Source: Clusia tigrina (taxonomy: Eukaryota > Arthropoda > Insecta > Diptera > Clusiidae). Taken from it: a stretch of 64,000 bases of DNA. The notes below the pieces were generated by a model that did not search any database, had not been told where the DNA came from, and saw nothing but the letters and a program-made list of their open reading frames with translations. This document shows positions 12,001-24,114 of this stretch, piece by piece (position 1 is the first letter of the stretch; each line of letters begins with the position of its first letter). The stretch spans positions 104,702,542 through 104,766,541 of the forward strand of contig OV050032.1 of NCBI GenBank assembly GCA_920105625.2, read 5' to 3'. The position numbers and the translations under genes were made by a program.

Positions 12001-13537
12001 GGAGCGTCATAAAACCTTGAAATTTTGTAACAATAAAGTACTCGAGCATCTTGTCAATTTAAGTTATCGCTCCAAGCTATGCTACCCTAGAGTCCCAAAT
12101 CAAACACTGATAAAACTTCAATCGCCCCTAACTTCTTTACGGTACGTCCAACACATATCAAAGTTTGCAACATACAAATGCTTGTAACTTTTTACTGGAG
12201 CGTCATAAAACCTTTAAATTTTGTAACAATGAAGAACCCGAGCCTCTTGTCAATTTAAGCTATCGCTCAAAGCTATGCTACCCTAGAGTCCCAAATCAAA
12301 CACTGATAAAACTTCAAACGCCCCTAACTTCTTTACGGTACGTCCTACACCTATCAAAGTTTACAACATACAAATGCTTGTAACTTTTTACTGGAGCGTC
12401 ATAAAACCATGAAATTTTGTAACAATGAAGTACCCGAGCCTCTTGTCAATTTAAGCTATCGCTCAAACTCTATGCTACCCTAGAGTCCCAAATCAAACAC
12501 TGATAAAACTTCAAATGGCCCTAACTTCTATACGGTACGTCCTTCACCTATCAAAGTTTGCAACATACAAATGATTGTAACTTTTTACTGGAGCGTCATA
12601 AAACCTTGAAATTTTGTAACAATAAAGTACTAGAGCATCTTGTCAATTTAAGTTATCGCTCAAAGCTATGCTACCCTAGAGTCCCAAATCAAACACTGAT
12701 AAAACTTCAAACGCCCCTAACTTCTTTACGGTACGTCCTACACCTATCAAAGTTTGCAATATACAAATGCTTGTAACTTTTTACTGGAGCGTCATAAAAC
12801 CTTGAAATTTTGTAACAATAAAGTACTCGAGCATCTTGTCAATTTAAGTTATCGCTCAAAGCTATGCTACCCTAGAGTCCCAAATCAAACACTGATAAAA
12901 CTTCAATCGCACCTAACTTCTTTACGGTACGTCCTACACCTATCAAAGTTTGCAACATACAAATGCTTGTAACTTTTTACTGGAGCATCATAAAACCTTG
13001 AAATATTGTAACAATAAAGTACTCGAGCCTCTTGTCAATTTAAGCTATCGCTCAAAACTATGCTACCATTGAGTCCCAAATCAAACACTGATAAAACTTC
13101 AAATGCCCCTAACTTCTTTACGGTACGTCCTACACCTATCAAAGTTTGCAACATACAAATGCTTGTAACTTTTTACTGGAGCGTCATAAATCCTTGAAAT
13201 TTTATAACAATGATGTACCCGAGCCTCTTGTCAATTTAAGCTATCGCTCAAAGCTATGTTACCCTAGAGACCCAAATCAAATACTGATAAAACTACAAAC
13301 GCCCCTAACTTCCTTACGGTACGTCCTACACCTATCAAAGTTTGGAACATACAAATGCTTGTAACTTTTTACTGGAGCGTCGTAAAACCTTGAAATTTTG
13401 TAACAATAAAGTACTCGAGCATCTTGTCAATTTAAGTTATCGCTCAAAGCTATGCTACCCTAGAGTCCCAAATCAAACACTGATACAACTTAAAATGCCC
13501 CTAACTTCTTTACGGTACGTCCTACACATATCAACGT
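9041..13537. repeat. Half-unit B-left (23 monomers, 4,497 bp)
   Basis: Counterpart of A-left in copy B, with the same 4,497-bp length and internal order. It repeats inside B as 13,538 onward (9433 to 13930, 9629 to 14126, 10412 to 14909). Confidence 0.85.
11195..11380. repeat. Shortened monomer, 10-bp deletion (186 bp)
   Basis: Copy B counterpart of 2407-2592; the junction follows 11,318. The offset is exactly 8,788 bp, so it was inherited by duplication. Confidence 0.93.
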
Positions 13538-16500
13538 TTGCCACATACAAATGCTTGTAACTTTTTACTGGACCGTCATAAAACCTTGAAATTGTGTAAC
13601 AATGAAGTACCCGAGCCTCTTGTCAATTTAAGCTATCGCTCAAAGCTATGCTACCCTAGAGTCCCAAATCAAACACTGATAGAACTTCAAACGCCCCTAA
13701 CTTCTATACGGTACGTCCTACATCTATCAAAGTTTGCAACATACAAATGCTTGTAACTTTTTACTGGAGCGTCATAAAACCTTAAAATTTTGTAATAATG
13801 AAGTACCCGAGCCTCTTGTCAATTTAAGCTATCGCTCAAAGCTATGCTACCCTAGAGTCCCAAATCAAACACTGATAGAACTTCAAACGCCCCTAACTTC
13901 TATACGGTACGTCCTACATCTATCAAAGTTTGCAACATACAAATGCTTGTAACTTTTTACTGGAGCGTCATAAAACCTTAAAATTTTGTAATAATGAAGT
14001 ACCCGAGCCTCTTGTCAATTTAAGCTATCGCTCAAAGCTATGCTACCCTAGAGTCCCAAATCAAACACTGATAAAACTTCAAACGCCCCTAACTTCTTTA
14101 CGGTTCGTCCTACACCAATCAAAGTTTGCAACATACAAATGCTTGTAACTTTTTACTGGAGCGTCATAAAACCTTGAAATTTTGTAACAATAAAGTACTC
14201 GAGGCTCTTGTCAATTTAAGCCATCGCTCAAAGCTATGCTACCCTAGAGTCCCAAATCAAACACGGGTAAAACTTCAAATGGCCCTAACTTCTATACGGT
14301 ACGTCCTACACCTATCAAAGTTTGCAACATACAAATGCGTGTAACTTTTTACTGGAGCGTCATAAAACCTTGAAATTTTGTAACAATGAAGAACCCGAGC
14401 CTCTTGTCATTTAAGCTATCGCTCAAAGCTATGCTACCCTAGAGTCCCAAATCAAACACTGATAAAACTTCAAACGCCCCTAACTTCTTTACGGTACGTC
14501 CTACACCTATCAAAGTTTGCAACATACAAATGCTTGTAACTTTTTACTGGAGCGTCACAAAACCTTGAAATTTTGTAACAATAAAGTACTCGAGCCTCTT
14601 GTCAATTTAAGCTATCGCTCAAAACTATGCTACCATTGAGTCCCAAATCAAACACTGATAAAGCTTCAAATGCCCCTAACTTCTTTACGGTACGTCCTAC
14701 ACCTATCAAAGTTTGCAACATACAAATGCTTGTAACTTTTTACTTCAGCGTCATAAAACCTTGAAATTTTGTAACAATAAAGTACTCGAGCATCTTGTCA
14801 ATTTAAGTTATCGCTCAAAGCTATGCTACCCTAGAGTCCCAAATCAAACACTGATAAAACTTCAATCGCCCCTAACTTCTTTACGGTACGTCCTAGACAT
14901 ATCAAAGTTTGCAACATACAAATGCTTGTAACTTTTTACTGGAGCGTCATAAAACCTTGAAATTTTGTAACAATGAAGAACCCGAGCCTCTTGTCAATTT
15001 AAGCTATCGCTCAAAGCTATGCTACCCTAGAGTCCCAAATCAAACACTGATAAAACTTCAAACGCCCCTAACTTCTTTACGATACATCCTACACCTATCA
15101 AAGTTTGCAACATACAAATGCTTGTAACTTTTTACTGGAGCGTCATAAAACCATGAAATTTTGTAACAATGAAGTACCCGAGCCTCTTGTCAATTTAAGC
15201 TATCGCTCAAAGCTATGCTACTCTAGAGTCCCAAATCAAACACTGATAAAACTTCAAATGGCCCTAACTTCTATACGGTACGTCCTTCACCTATCAAAGT
15301 TTGCAACATACAAATGCTTGTAACTTTTTACTTCAGCGTCATAAAACCTTGAAATTTGTAACAATAAAGTATTCGAGCCTCTTGTCAATTTAAGCCACCG
15401 CTCAAAGCTATGCTACCCTAGAGTCCCAAATCAAACACTGATAAAACTTCAAATGCCCCTAACTTCTTTACGGTACGTCCTACACCTATCAAAGTTTGCA
15501 ACATACAAATGCTTGTAACTTTTTACTGGAGCGTCATAAAACCTTGAAATTTTGTAACAATAAAGTACTCGAGCCTCTTGTCAATTTAAGTTATCGCTCA
15601 AAGCTATGCTACCCTAGAGAACACTGATAAAACTTCAAATGCCCCTAACTTCTTTACGGTACGTCCTACACCTATCAAAGTTTGCAACATACAAATGCTT
15701 GTAACTTTTTACTGGAGCGTCATAAAACCTTGAAATTTTGTAACAATGATGTACCCGAGCCTCTTGTCAATTTAAGCTATCGCTCAAAGCTATGCTACCC
15801 TAGAGACCCAAATCAAATACTGATAAAACTACAAACGCCCCTAACTTCTTTACGGTACGTCCTACACCTATCAAAGTTTGGAACATACAAATGCTTGTAA
15901 CTTTTTACTGGAGCGTCATAAAACCTTGAAATTTTGTAACAATAAAGTACTCGAGCATCTTGTCAATTTAAGTTATCGCTCAAAGCTATGCTACCCTAGA
16001 GTCCCAAATCAAACACTGATAAAACTTCAAATGGCCCTAACTTCTATACGGTACGTCCTACACCTATCAAAGTTTGCAACATACAAATGCTTGTAACTTT
16101 TTACTGGAGCGTCATAAAACCTTGAAATTTTGTAACAATAAAGTACTCGAGCATCTTGTCAATTTAAGTTATCGCTCCAAGCTATGCTACCCTACAGTCC
16201 CAAATCAAACACTGATAAAACTTCAATCGCCCCTAACTTCTTTACGGTACGTCCAACACATATCAAAGTTTGCAACACACAAATGCTTGTAACATTTTAC
16301 TGGAGCGTCATAAAACCTTTAAATTTTGTAACAATGAAGAACCCGAGCCTCTTGTCAATTTAAGCTATCGCTCAAAGCTATGCTACCCTAGAGTCCCAAA
16401 TCAAACACTGATAAAACTTCAAACGCCCCTAACTTCTTTACCGTACGTCCTACACCTATCAAAGTTTACAACATACAAATGCTTGTAACTTTTTATTGGA

Positions 16501-17642
16501 GCGTCATAAAACCATGAAATTTTGTAACAATGAAGTACCCGAGCCTCTTGTCAATTTAAGCTATCGCTCAAACTCTATGCTACCCTAGAGTCCCAAATCA
16601 AACACTGATAAAACTTCAAATGGCCCTAACTTCTATACGGTACGTCCTTCACCTATCAAAGTTTGCAACATACAAATGCTTGTAACTTTTTACTGGAGCG
16701 TCATAAAACCTTGAAATTTTGTAACAATAAAGTACTAAAGCATCTTGTCAATTTAAGTTATCGCTCAAAGCTATGCTACCCTAGAGTCCCAAATCAAACA
16801 CTGATAAAACTTCAAACGCCCCTAACTTCTTTACGGTACGTCCTACACCTATCAAAGTTTGCAATATACAAATGCTTGTAACTTTTTACTGGAGCGTCAT
16901 AAAACCATGAAATTTTGTAACAATAAAGTACTCGAGCATCTTGTCAATTTAAGTTATCGCTCAAAGCTATGCTACCCTAGAGTCCCAAATCAAACACTGA
17001 TAAAACTTCAATCGCACCTAACTTCTTTACGGTACGTCCTACACCTATCAAAGTTTGCAACATACAAATGCTTGTAACTTTTTACTGGAGCATCATAAAA
17101 CCTTGAAATATTGTAGCAATAAAGTACTCGAGCCTCTTGTCAATTTAAGCTATCGCTCAAAACTATGCTACCATTGAGTCCCAAATCAAACACTGATAAA
17201 ACTTCAAATGCCCCTAACTTCTTTACGGTACGTCCTACACCTATCAAAGTTTGCAACATACAAATGCTTGTAACTTTTTACTGGAGCGTCATAAATCCTT
17301 GAAATTTTATAACAATGATGTACCCGAGCCTCTTGTCAATTTAAGCTATCGCTCAAAGCTATGCTACCCTAGAGACCCAAATCAAATACTGATAAAACTA
17401 CAAACGCCCCTAACTTCCTTACGGTACGTCCTACACCTATCAAAGTTTGGAACATACAAATGCTTGTAACTTTTTACTGGAGCGTCGTAAAACCTTGAAA
17501 TTTTGTAACAATAAAGTACTCGAGCATCTTGTCAATTTAAGTTATCGCTCAAAGCTATGCTACCCTAGAGTCCCAAATCATACACTGATAACACTTCAAA
17601 CGCCCCTAACTTCTTTACGGTACGTCCTACACATATCAACGT
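13538..17642. repeat. Half-unit B-right (21 monomers, 4,105 bp)
   Basis: Counterpart of A-right. It keeps the 4,105-bp relation to B-left from 15,682 through 17,447 (11577 to 15682, 12558 to 16663, 13146 to 17251, 13342 to 17447). It therefore retains four monomers (16,663-17,446) that copy A has replaced. Confidence 0.83.
15496..15681. repeat. Shortened monomer, 10-bp deletion (186 bp)
   Basis: Copy B counterpart of 6708-6893; the junction follows 15,619. Confidence 0.93.
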
Positions 17643-18034
17643 TTGCAACATACAAATGCTTGTAACTTTTTACTGGAGCGTCATAAAACCTTGAAATTTT
17701 GTAACAATGAAGTACCCGAGCCTCTTGTCAATTTAAGCTATCGCTCAAAGCTATGCTACCCTAGAGTCCCAAATCAAACACTGGTAAAACTTCAAACGCC
17801 CCTAACTTCTTTACGGTACGTCCTACACCAATCAAAGTTTGCAACATACAAATGCTTGTAACTATTTACTGGAGCGTCATAAAACCTTGAAATTTTGTAA
17901 CAATAAAGTACTCGAGCCTCTTGTCAATTTAAGCCATCGGTCAAAGCTATGCTACCCTAGAGTCCCAAATCAAACACGGGTAAAACTTCAAATGGCCCTA
18001 ACTTCTATACGGTACGTCCTACACCTATCAAAGT
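17587..18034. repeat. Collapsed third super-HOR copy with hybrid monomers
   Basis: The sequence at 17,587 restarts the super-HOR (compare 1 and 8789) but fails within two monomers. The monomer at 17,643 begins like 8845 and ends like 9433 (CACCAATCAAAG), which skips three monomers. The monomer at 17,839 begins like 9629 (AACACGGGTAAAAC) and ends GCAATATAC like the 12,558 type. These are the hybrids expected from unequal crossover between out-of-register monomers. Confidence 0.7.
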
Positions 18035-20776
18035 TTGCAATATACAAATGCTTGTAACTTTTTACTGGAGCGTCATAAAACCATGAAATTTTGTAACAAT
18101 AAAATACTCGAGCATCTTGTCAATTTAAGTTATCGCTCAAAGCAATGCTACCCTAGAGTCCCAAATCAAACACTGATAAAACTTCAATCGCACCTAACTT
18201 CTTTAGGGTACGTCCTACACATATCAAAGTTTGCAACATACAAATGCTTGTAACTTTTTACTGGAGCGTCATAAAACCTTGAAATTTTGTAACAATGAAG
18301 AACCCGAGCCTCTTGTCAATTTAAGCTATCGCTCAAAGCTATGCTACCCTAGAATCCCAATAAAACACTGATAAAACTTCAAACGCCCCTAACTTCGTTA
18401 CGGTACGTCCTTCACCTATCAAAGTTTGCAACATACAAATGCTTGTAACTTTTTACTGGAGCGTCATAAAACCTTGAAATTTTGTAACAATAAAGTACCC
18501 GAGCCTCTTGTCAATTTAAGTTATCGCTCAAAGCTATGCTTCCCTTGAGTCCCAAATGAAACACTGATACAACTTCAAACGCCCCTAACTTCTTTACGGT
18601 ACGTCCTACACCTATCAAAGTTTGCAACATACAAATGCTTGTAACTTTTTACTGGAGCGTCATAAAACCTTGAAATTTTGTAACAATAAAGTACTCGAGC
18701 CTCTTGTCAATTTAAGCCATCGCTCAAAGCTATGCTACCCTTGAGTCCCAAATCAAACACTGATAAAACTTCAAACGCCCCTAACTTCTATACGGTACGT
18801 CCTACACCTATCAAAGTTTGCAACATACAAATGCTTGTATCTTTTTACTGGAGCGTCAGAAAACCTTGAAATTTTGTAACAATAAAGTACTCGAGCCTCT
18901 TGTCAATTTAAGCTATCGCTCAAAACTATGCTACCATTGAGTCCCAAATCAAACACTGATAAAACTTCAAATGCCCCTAACTTCTTTACGGTACGTCCTA
19001 CACCTATCAAAGTTTGCAACATACAAATGCTTGTAACTTTTTACTGGAGCGTCATAAAACCTTGAAATTTTGTAATAATGAAGTACCCGAGCCTCTTGTC
19101 AATTTAAGCTATCGCTCAAAGCTATGCTACCCTAGAGTCCCAAATCAAATGCTGATAAAACTTCAAACGCCCCTAACTTCTTTACGGTACGTCCTACACA
19201 TATCAAAGTTTGCAACATACAAATGCTTGTAACTTTTTACTGGAGCGTCATAAAACCTTGAAATTTTGTAACAATGAAGTACCCGAGCCTCTTGTCAATT
19301 TAAGCTATCGCTCAAAGCTATGCTACCCTAGAGTCCCAAATCAAACACTGATAAAACTTCACACGCCAATAACTTCTTTACGGTACGTCCTACACCTATC
19401 AAAGTTTGCAACATACAAATGCTTGTAACTTTTTACTGGAGCGTCATAAAACCGTGAAATTTTGTAACAATGAAGTACCCGAGCCTCTTGTCAATTTAAG
19501 CTATCGCTCAAAGCTATGCTACCCTAGAGTCCCAAATCAAACACTGATAAAACTTCAAATGGCCCTAACTTCTATACGGTATTTCCTACACCTATCAAAG
19601 TTTCCAACATACAAATGCTTGTAACTTTTTACTGGAGCGTCATAAAACCTTGAAATTTTGTAACAATAAAGTACTCGAGCATCTTGTCAATTTAAGTTAT
19701 CGCTCAAAGATATGCTACCCTAGAGTCCGAAATCAAACACTGATAAAACTTCAAACGCCCCTAACTTCCTTACGGTACGTCCTACACATATCAAAGTTTG
19801 CAACATGCAAATGCTTGTAACTTTTTACTAGAGCGTCATAAAACCTTGAAATTTTGTAACAATAAAGATCTCGAGCCTCTTGTCAATTTAAGCTATCGCT
19901 CAAAGCTATGCTACCCTAGAGTCCCAAATCAAACACTGATAAAACTTCAAACGCCCCTAACTTCTTTACGGTACGTCCTACACCTATCAAAGTTTGCAAC
20001 ATACAAATGCTTGTAACTTTTTACTGGAGCGTTATAAAACCTTGAAATTTTGTAACAATAAAGTACTCGAGCCTCTTATCAATTTAAGCTATCGCTCAAA
20101 GCTATGCTACCCTAGAATCCCAATAAAACACTGATAAAACTTCAAACGCCCCTAACTTCGTTACGGTACGTCCTACACCTATCAAAGTTTGCAACATACA
20201 AATGCTTGTAACTTTTTACTGGACCGTCATAAAACCTTGAAATTGTGTAACAATGAAGTACCCGAGCCTCTTGTCAATTTAAGCTATCGCTCAAAGCTAT
20301 GCTACCCTAGAGTCCCAAATCAAACACTGATAAAACTTCAAACGCCCCTAACTTCTTTACGGTACGTCCTACATATATCAAATTTTGCAACATACAAATG
20401 CTTGTAACTTTTTACTGGAGCGTCATAAAACCTTGAAATTTTGTAACAATAAAGATCTCGAGCCTCTTGTCAATTTAAGCCATCACTCAAAGCTATGCTA
20501 CCCTAGAGTCCCAAATCAAACACTGATAAAACTTCAAACGCCCCTAACTTCTATACGGTACGTCCTACACCTATCAAAGTTTGCAACATACAAATGCTTG
20601 TAACTTTTTACTGGAGCGTCATAAAACCTTAAAATTTTGTAATAATGAAGTACCCGAGCCTCTTGTCAATTTAAGCTATCGCTCAAAGCTATGCTACCTT
20701 AGAGTCCCAAATCAAACACTGATAAAACTTCAAACGCCCCTAACTTCTTTACGGTTCGTCCTACACCAATCAAAGT
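17839..20776. repeat. 15-monomer HOR, copy 1 (2,938 bp)
   Basis: The monomer with TTGTAACTATTTACTGG and AACACGGG at 17,839 recurs at 20,777, and the next (AATAAAATACTCGAG) at 18,035 recurs at 20,973, both offset 2,938 bp (15 x 196 minus 2). Two monomers carry AGAATCCCAATAAAACACTG (1 bp short), near 18,353 and 20,115. It includes one extra monomer near 18,427-18,622 (GCTTCCCTTGAG) that the second copy lacks. Confidence 0.82.
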
Positions 20777-22391
20777 TTGCAACATACAAATGCTTGTAAC
20801 TATTTACTGGAGCGTCATAAAACCTTGAAATTTTGTAACAATAAAGTACTCGAGCCTCTTGTCAATTTAAGCCATCGGTCAAAGCTATGCTACCCTAGAG
20901 TCCCAAATCAATCACGGGTAAAACTTCAAATGGCCCTAACTTCTATACGGTACGTCCTACACCTATCAAAGTTTGCAATATACAAATGCTTGTAACTTTT
21001 TACTGGAGCGTCATAAAACCATGAAATTTTGTAACAATAAAATACTCGAGCATCTTGTCAATTTAAGTTATCGCTCAAAGCAATGCTACCCTAGAGTCCC
21101 AAATCAAACACTGATAAAACTTCAATCGCACCTAACTTCTTTACGGTACGTCCTACACATATCAAAGTTTGCAACATACAAATGCTTGTAACTTTTTACT
21201 GGAGCGTCATAAAACCTTGAAATTTTGTAACAATGAAGAACCCGAGCCTCTTGTCAATTTAAGCTATCGCTCAAAGCTATGCTACCCTAGAATCCCAATA
21301 AAACACTGATAAAACTTCAAACGCCCCTAACTTCGTTACGGTACGTCCTTCACCTATCAAAGTTTGCAACATACAAATGCTTGTAACTTTTTACTGGAGC
21401 GTCATAAAACCTTGAAATTTTGTAACAATAAAGTACTCGAGCCTCTTGTCAATTTAAGCCATCGCTCAAAGCTATGCTACCCTTGAGTCCCAAATCAAAC
21501 ACTGATAAAACTTCAAACGCCCCTAACTTCTATACGGTACGTCCTACACCTATCAAACTTTGCAACATACAAATGCTTGTATCTTTTTACTGGAGCGTCA
21601 GAAAACCTTGAAATTTTGTAACAATAAAGTACTCGAGCCTCTTGTCAATTTAAGCTATCGCTCAAAACTATGCTACCATTGAGTCCCAAATCAAACACTG
21701 ATAAAACTTCAAATGCCCCTAACTTCTTTACGGTACGTCCTACACCTATCAAAGTTTGCAACATACAAATGCTTGTAACTTTTTACTGGAGCGTCATAAA
21801 ACCTTGAAATTTTGTAATAATGAAGTACCCGAGCCTCTTGTCAATTTAAGCTATCGCGCAAAGCTATGCTACCCTAGAGTCCCAAATCAAATGCTGATAA
21901 AACTTCAAACGCCCCTAACTTCTTTACGGTACGTCCTACACATATCAAAGTTTGCAACATACAAATGCTTGTAACTTTTTACTGGAGCGTCATAAAACCT
22001 TGAAATTTTGTAACAATGAAGTACCCGAGCCTCTTGTCAATTTAAGCTATCGCTCAAAGCTATGCTACCCTAGAGTCCCAAATCAAATACTGATAAAACT
22101 TCAAACGCCCCTAACTTCTTTACGGTACGTCCTACACATATCAAAGTTTGCAACATACAAATGCTTGTAACTTTTTACTGGAGCGTCATAAAACCTTGAA
22201 ATTTTGTAACAATGAAGTACCCGAGCCTCTTGTCAATTTAAGCCATCGCTCAATGCTATGCTACCCTAGAGTCCCAAATCAAACACTGATAAAACTTCAA
22301 ATGGCCCTAACTTCTATACGGTATTTCCTACACCTATCAAAGTTTCCAACATACAAATGCTTGTAACTTTTTACTGGAGCGTCATAAAACC
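20777..22391. repeat. 15-monomer HOR, copy 2, partial (one monomer missing)
   Basis: From 20,777 to about 21,360 the offset to copy 1 is 2,938 bp. After the missing monomer it is 2,742 bp (19,014 to 21,756, 19,210 to 21,952, 19,406 to 22,148). The unusual GGTATTTCCTAC plus TTTCCAAC monomer end is shared at about 19,580 and 22,320. The unit stops at the array-type change near 22.4-22.5 kb. Confidence 0.8.
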
Positions 22392-22490
22392 TTGAAATTT
22401 TGTAACAATAAAGTACTCGAGCATCTTGTCAATTTAAGTTATCGCTCAAAGCTATGCTACCCTAGAGTCCCAAATCAAACACTGATAAAA

Positions 22491-22504
22491 CTTCAAACTT
22501 CAAA
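22491..22504. repeat. 7-bp tandem duplication at array-type junction
   Basis: CTTCAAACTTCAAATGG occurs where all other monomers have a single CTTCAAA followed by CGCCCC or TGGCCC. It adds 7 bp (22,148 to 22,547 is 399 bp, not 392). It joins a CAAAC-type left half to a CAAATGG-type right half and sits at the change between the indel-rich and the near indel-free parts of the array. Confidence 0.9.
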
Positions 22505-22742
22505 TGGCCCTAACTTCTTCACGGTACGTCCTACACCTATCAAAGTTTGCAACATACAAATGCTTGTAACTTTTTACTGGAGCGTCATAAAACCTTGAAA
22601 TTTTGTAACAATGAAGTACCCGAGCCTCTTGTCAATTTAAGCCATCGCTCAATGCTATGCTACCCTAGAGTCCCAAATCAAACACTGATAAAACTTCAAA
22701 CGCCCCTAACTTCTATACGGTACGTCCTACACCTATCAAAGT

Positions 22743-24114
22743 TTGCAACAAACAAATGCTTGTAACTTTTTACTGGAGCGTCATAAAACCTTAAAATTTT
22801 GTAACAATAAAGATCTCGAGCCTCTTGTCAATTTAAGCCATCGCTCAATGCTATGCTACCCTAGAGTCCCAAAGCAAACACTGATAAAACTTCAAATGGC
22901 TCTAACTTCTATACGGTACGTCCTACACCTATCAAAGTTTGCAACATACAAATGCTTGTAACTTTTTACTGGAGCGTCATAAAACGCGGAAATTTTGTAA
23001 CAATAAAGTACTCGAGCCTCTTAACAATTTGAGCCATCGCTCAAAGCTATGCTACCCTAGAGTCCCAAAACAAACACTGATAAAACTTCAAATGGTCCTA
23101 ACTTCTATACGGTACGTCCTACACCTATCAAAGTTTGCAACATACAAATGCTTGTAACTTTTTACTGGAGCGTCATAAAACCTTGAAATTTTGTAACAAT
23201 GAAGTACCCGAGCCTCTTGTCAATTTAAGCCATCGCTCAATGCTATGCTACCCTAGAGTCCCAAATCAAACACTGATAAAACTTCATACGCCCCTAACTT
23301 CTATACGGTACGTCCTACACCTATCAAAGTTTGCAACATACAAATGCTTGTAACTTTTTACTGGAGCGTCATAAAACTTTAAAATTTTGTAACAATGACG
23401 TACCCGAGCCTCTTGTCAATTTAAGCCATCGCTCAAAGCTATGCTACCCTAGAGTCCCAAATCAAACACTGATAAAACTTCAAATGGCTCTAACTTCTAT
23501 ACGGTACGTCCTACACCTATCAAAGTTTGCAAGATACAAATGCTTGTAACTTTTTACTGGAGTGTCATAAAACCTTGAAATTTTGTAACAATGAAGTACC
23601 CGAGCCTCTTGTCAATTTAAGCTATCGCTCAAAGCTATGCTACCCTAGAGTCCCAAATCAAACACTGATAAAACTTCAAATGGCCCTAACTTCTTTACGG
23701 TACGTCCTACACCTATCAAAGTTTGCAACATACAAATGCTTGTAACTTTTTACTGGAGCGTCATAAAACCTTGAAATTTTGTAACAATGAAGTACCCGAG
23801 CCTCTTGTCAATTTAAGCCATCGCTCAATGCTATGCTACCCTAGAGTCCCAAATCAAACACTGATAAAACTTCAAACGCCCCTAACTTCTATACGGTACG
23901 TCCTACACCTATCAAAGTTTGCAACATACAAAAGCTTGTAACTTTTTACTGGAGCGTCATAAAACCTTGAAATTTTGTAACAATGAAGTACCCGAGCCTC
24001 TTGTCAATTTAAGCCATCGCTCAATGCTATGCTACCCTAGAGTCCCAAATCAAACACTGATAAAACTTCAAACGCCCCTAACTTCTATACGGTACGTCCT
24101 ACACCTATCAAAGT
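22743..24114. repeat. 9-mer HOR family, 7-monomer version (1,372 bp)
   Basis: Starts with the AGATCTCGAG monomer. The next four monomers (CTTAACAATTT; CTCAATGCTATG; ATGACGTACC; GGAGTGTCAT) follow the same order as at 24,115-25,094. The last two monomers (23,723 and 23,919) are instead near-duplicates of the CTCAATGCTATG type. Most monomers in this block carry GCCATCGCTCAATG or GCCATCGCTCAAAG. Confidence 0.78.

Larger units (their letters stand above)
8789..17586. repeat. 45-monomer super-HOR, copy B (8,798 bp)
   Basis: Second copy of the super-HOR, the same monomer number as A but 10 bp longer because it lacks one of A's 10-bp deletions. Outside the 16,663-17,446 interval I noticed only scattered differences from A. 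Examples are TACCCTCGCC at 9112-9121 for TACCCGAGCC, CCTTG for CCATG near 12,802, and the absence of A's extra T at about 5534. The shared HTL-type substitution (AATCATACACTG) at 8779-8790 and 17,577-17,588 confirms the register at the far end. Confidence 0.9.

Noticed and set aside
1..17586. Assembly artefact as the cause of the 8.8-kb duplication
   Set aside because: Copies A and B differ at scattered sites and in a four-monomer patch, which favours a real duplication over a collapsed or repeated contig segment. It cannot be fully excluded without reads.
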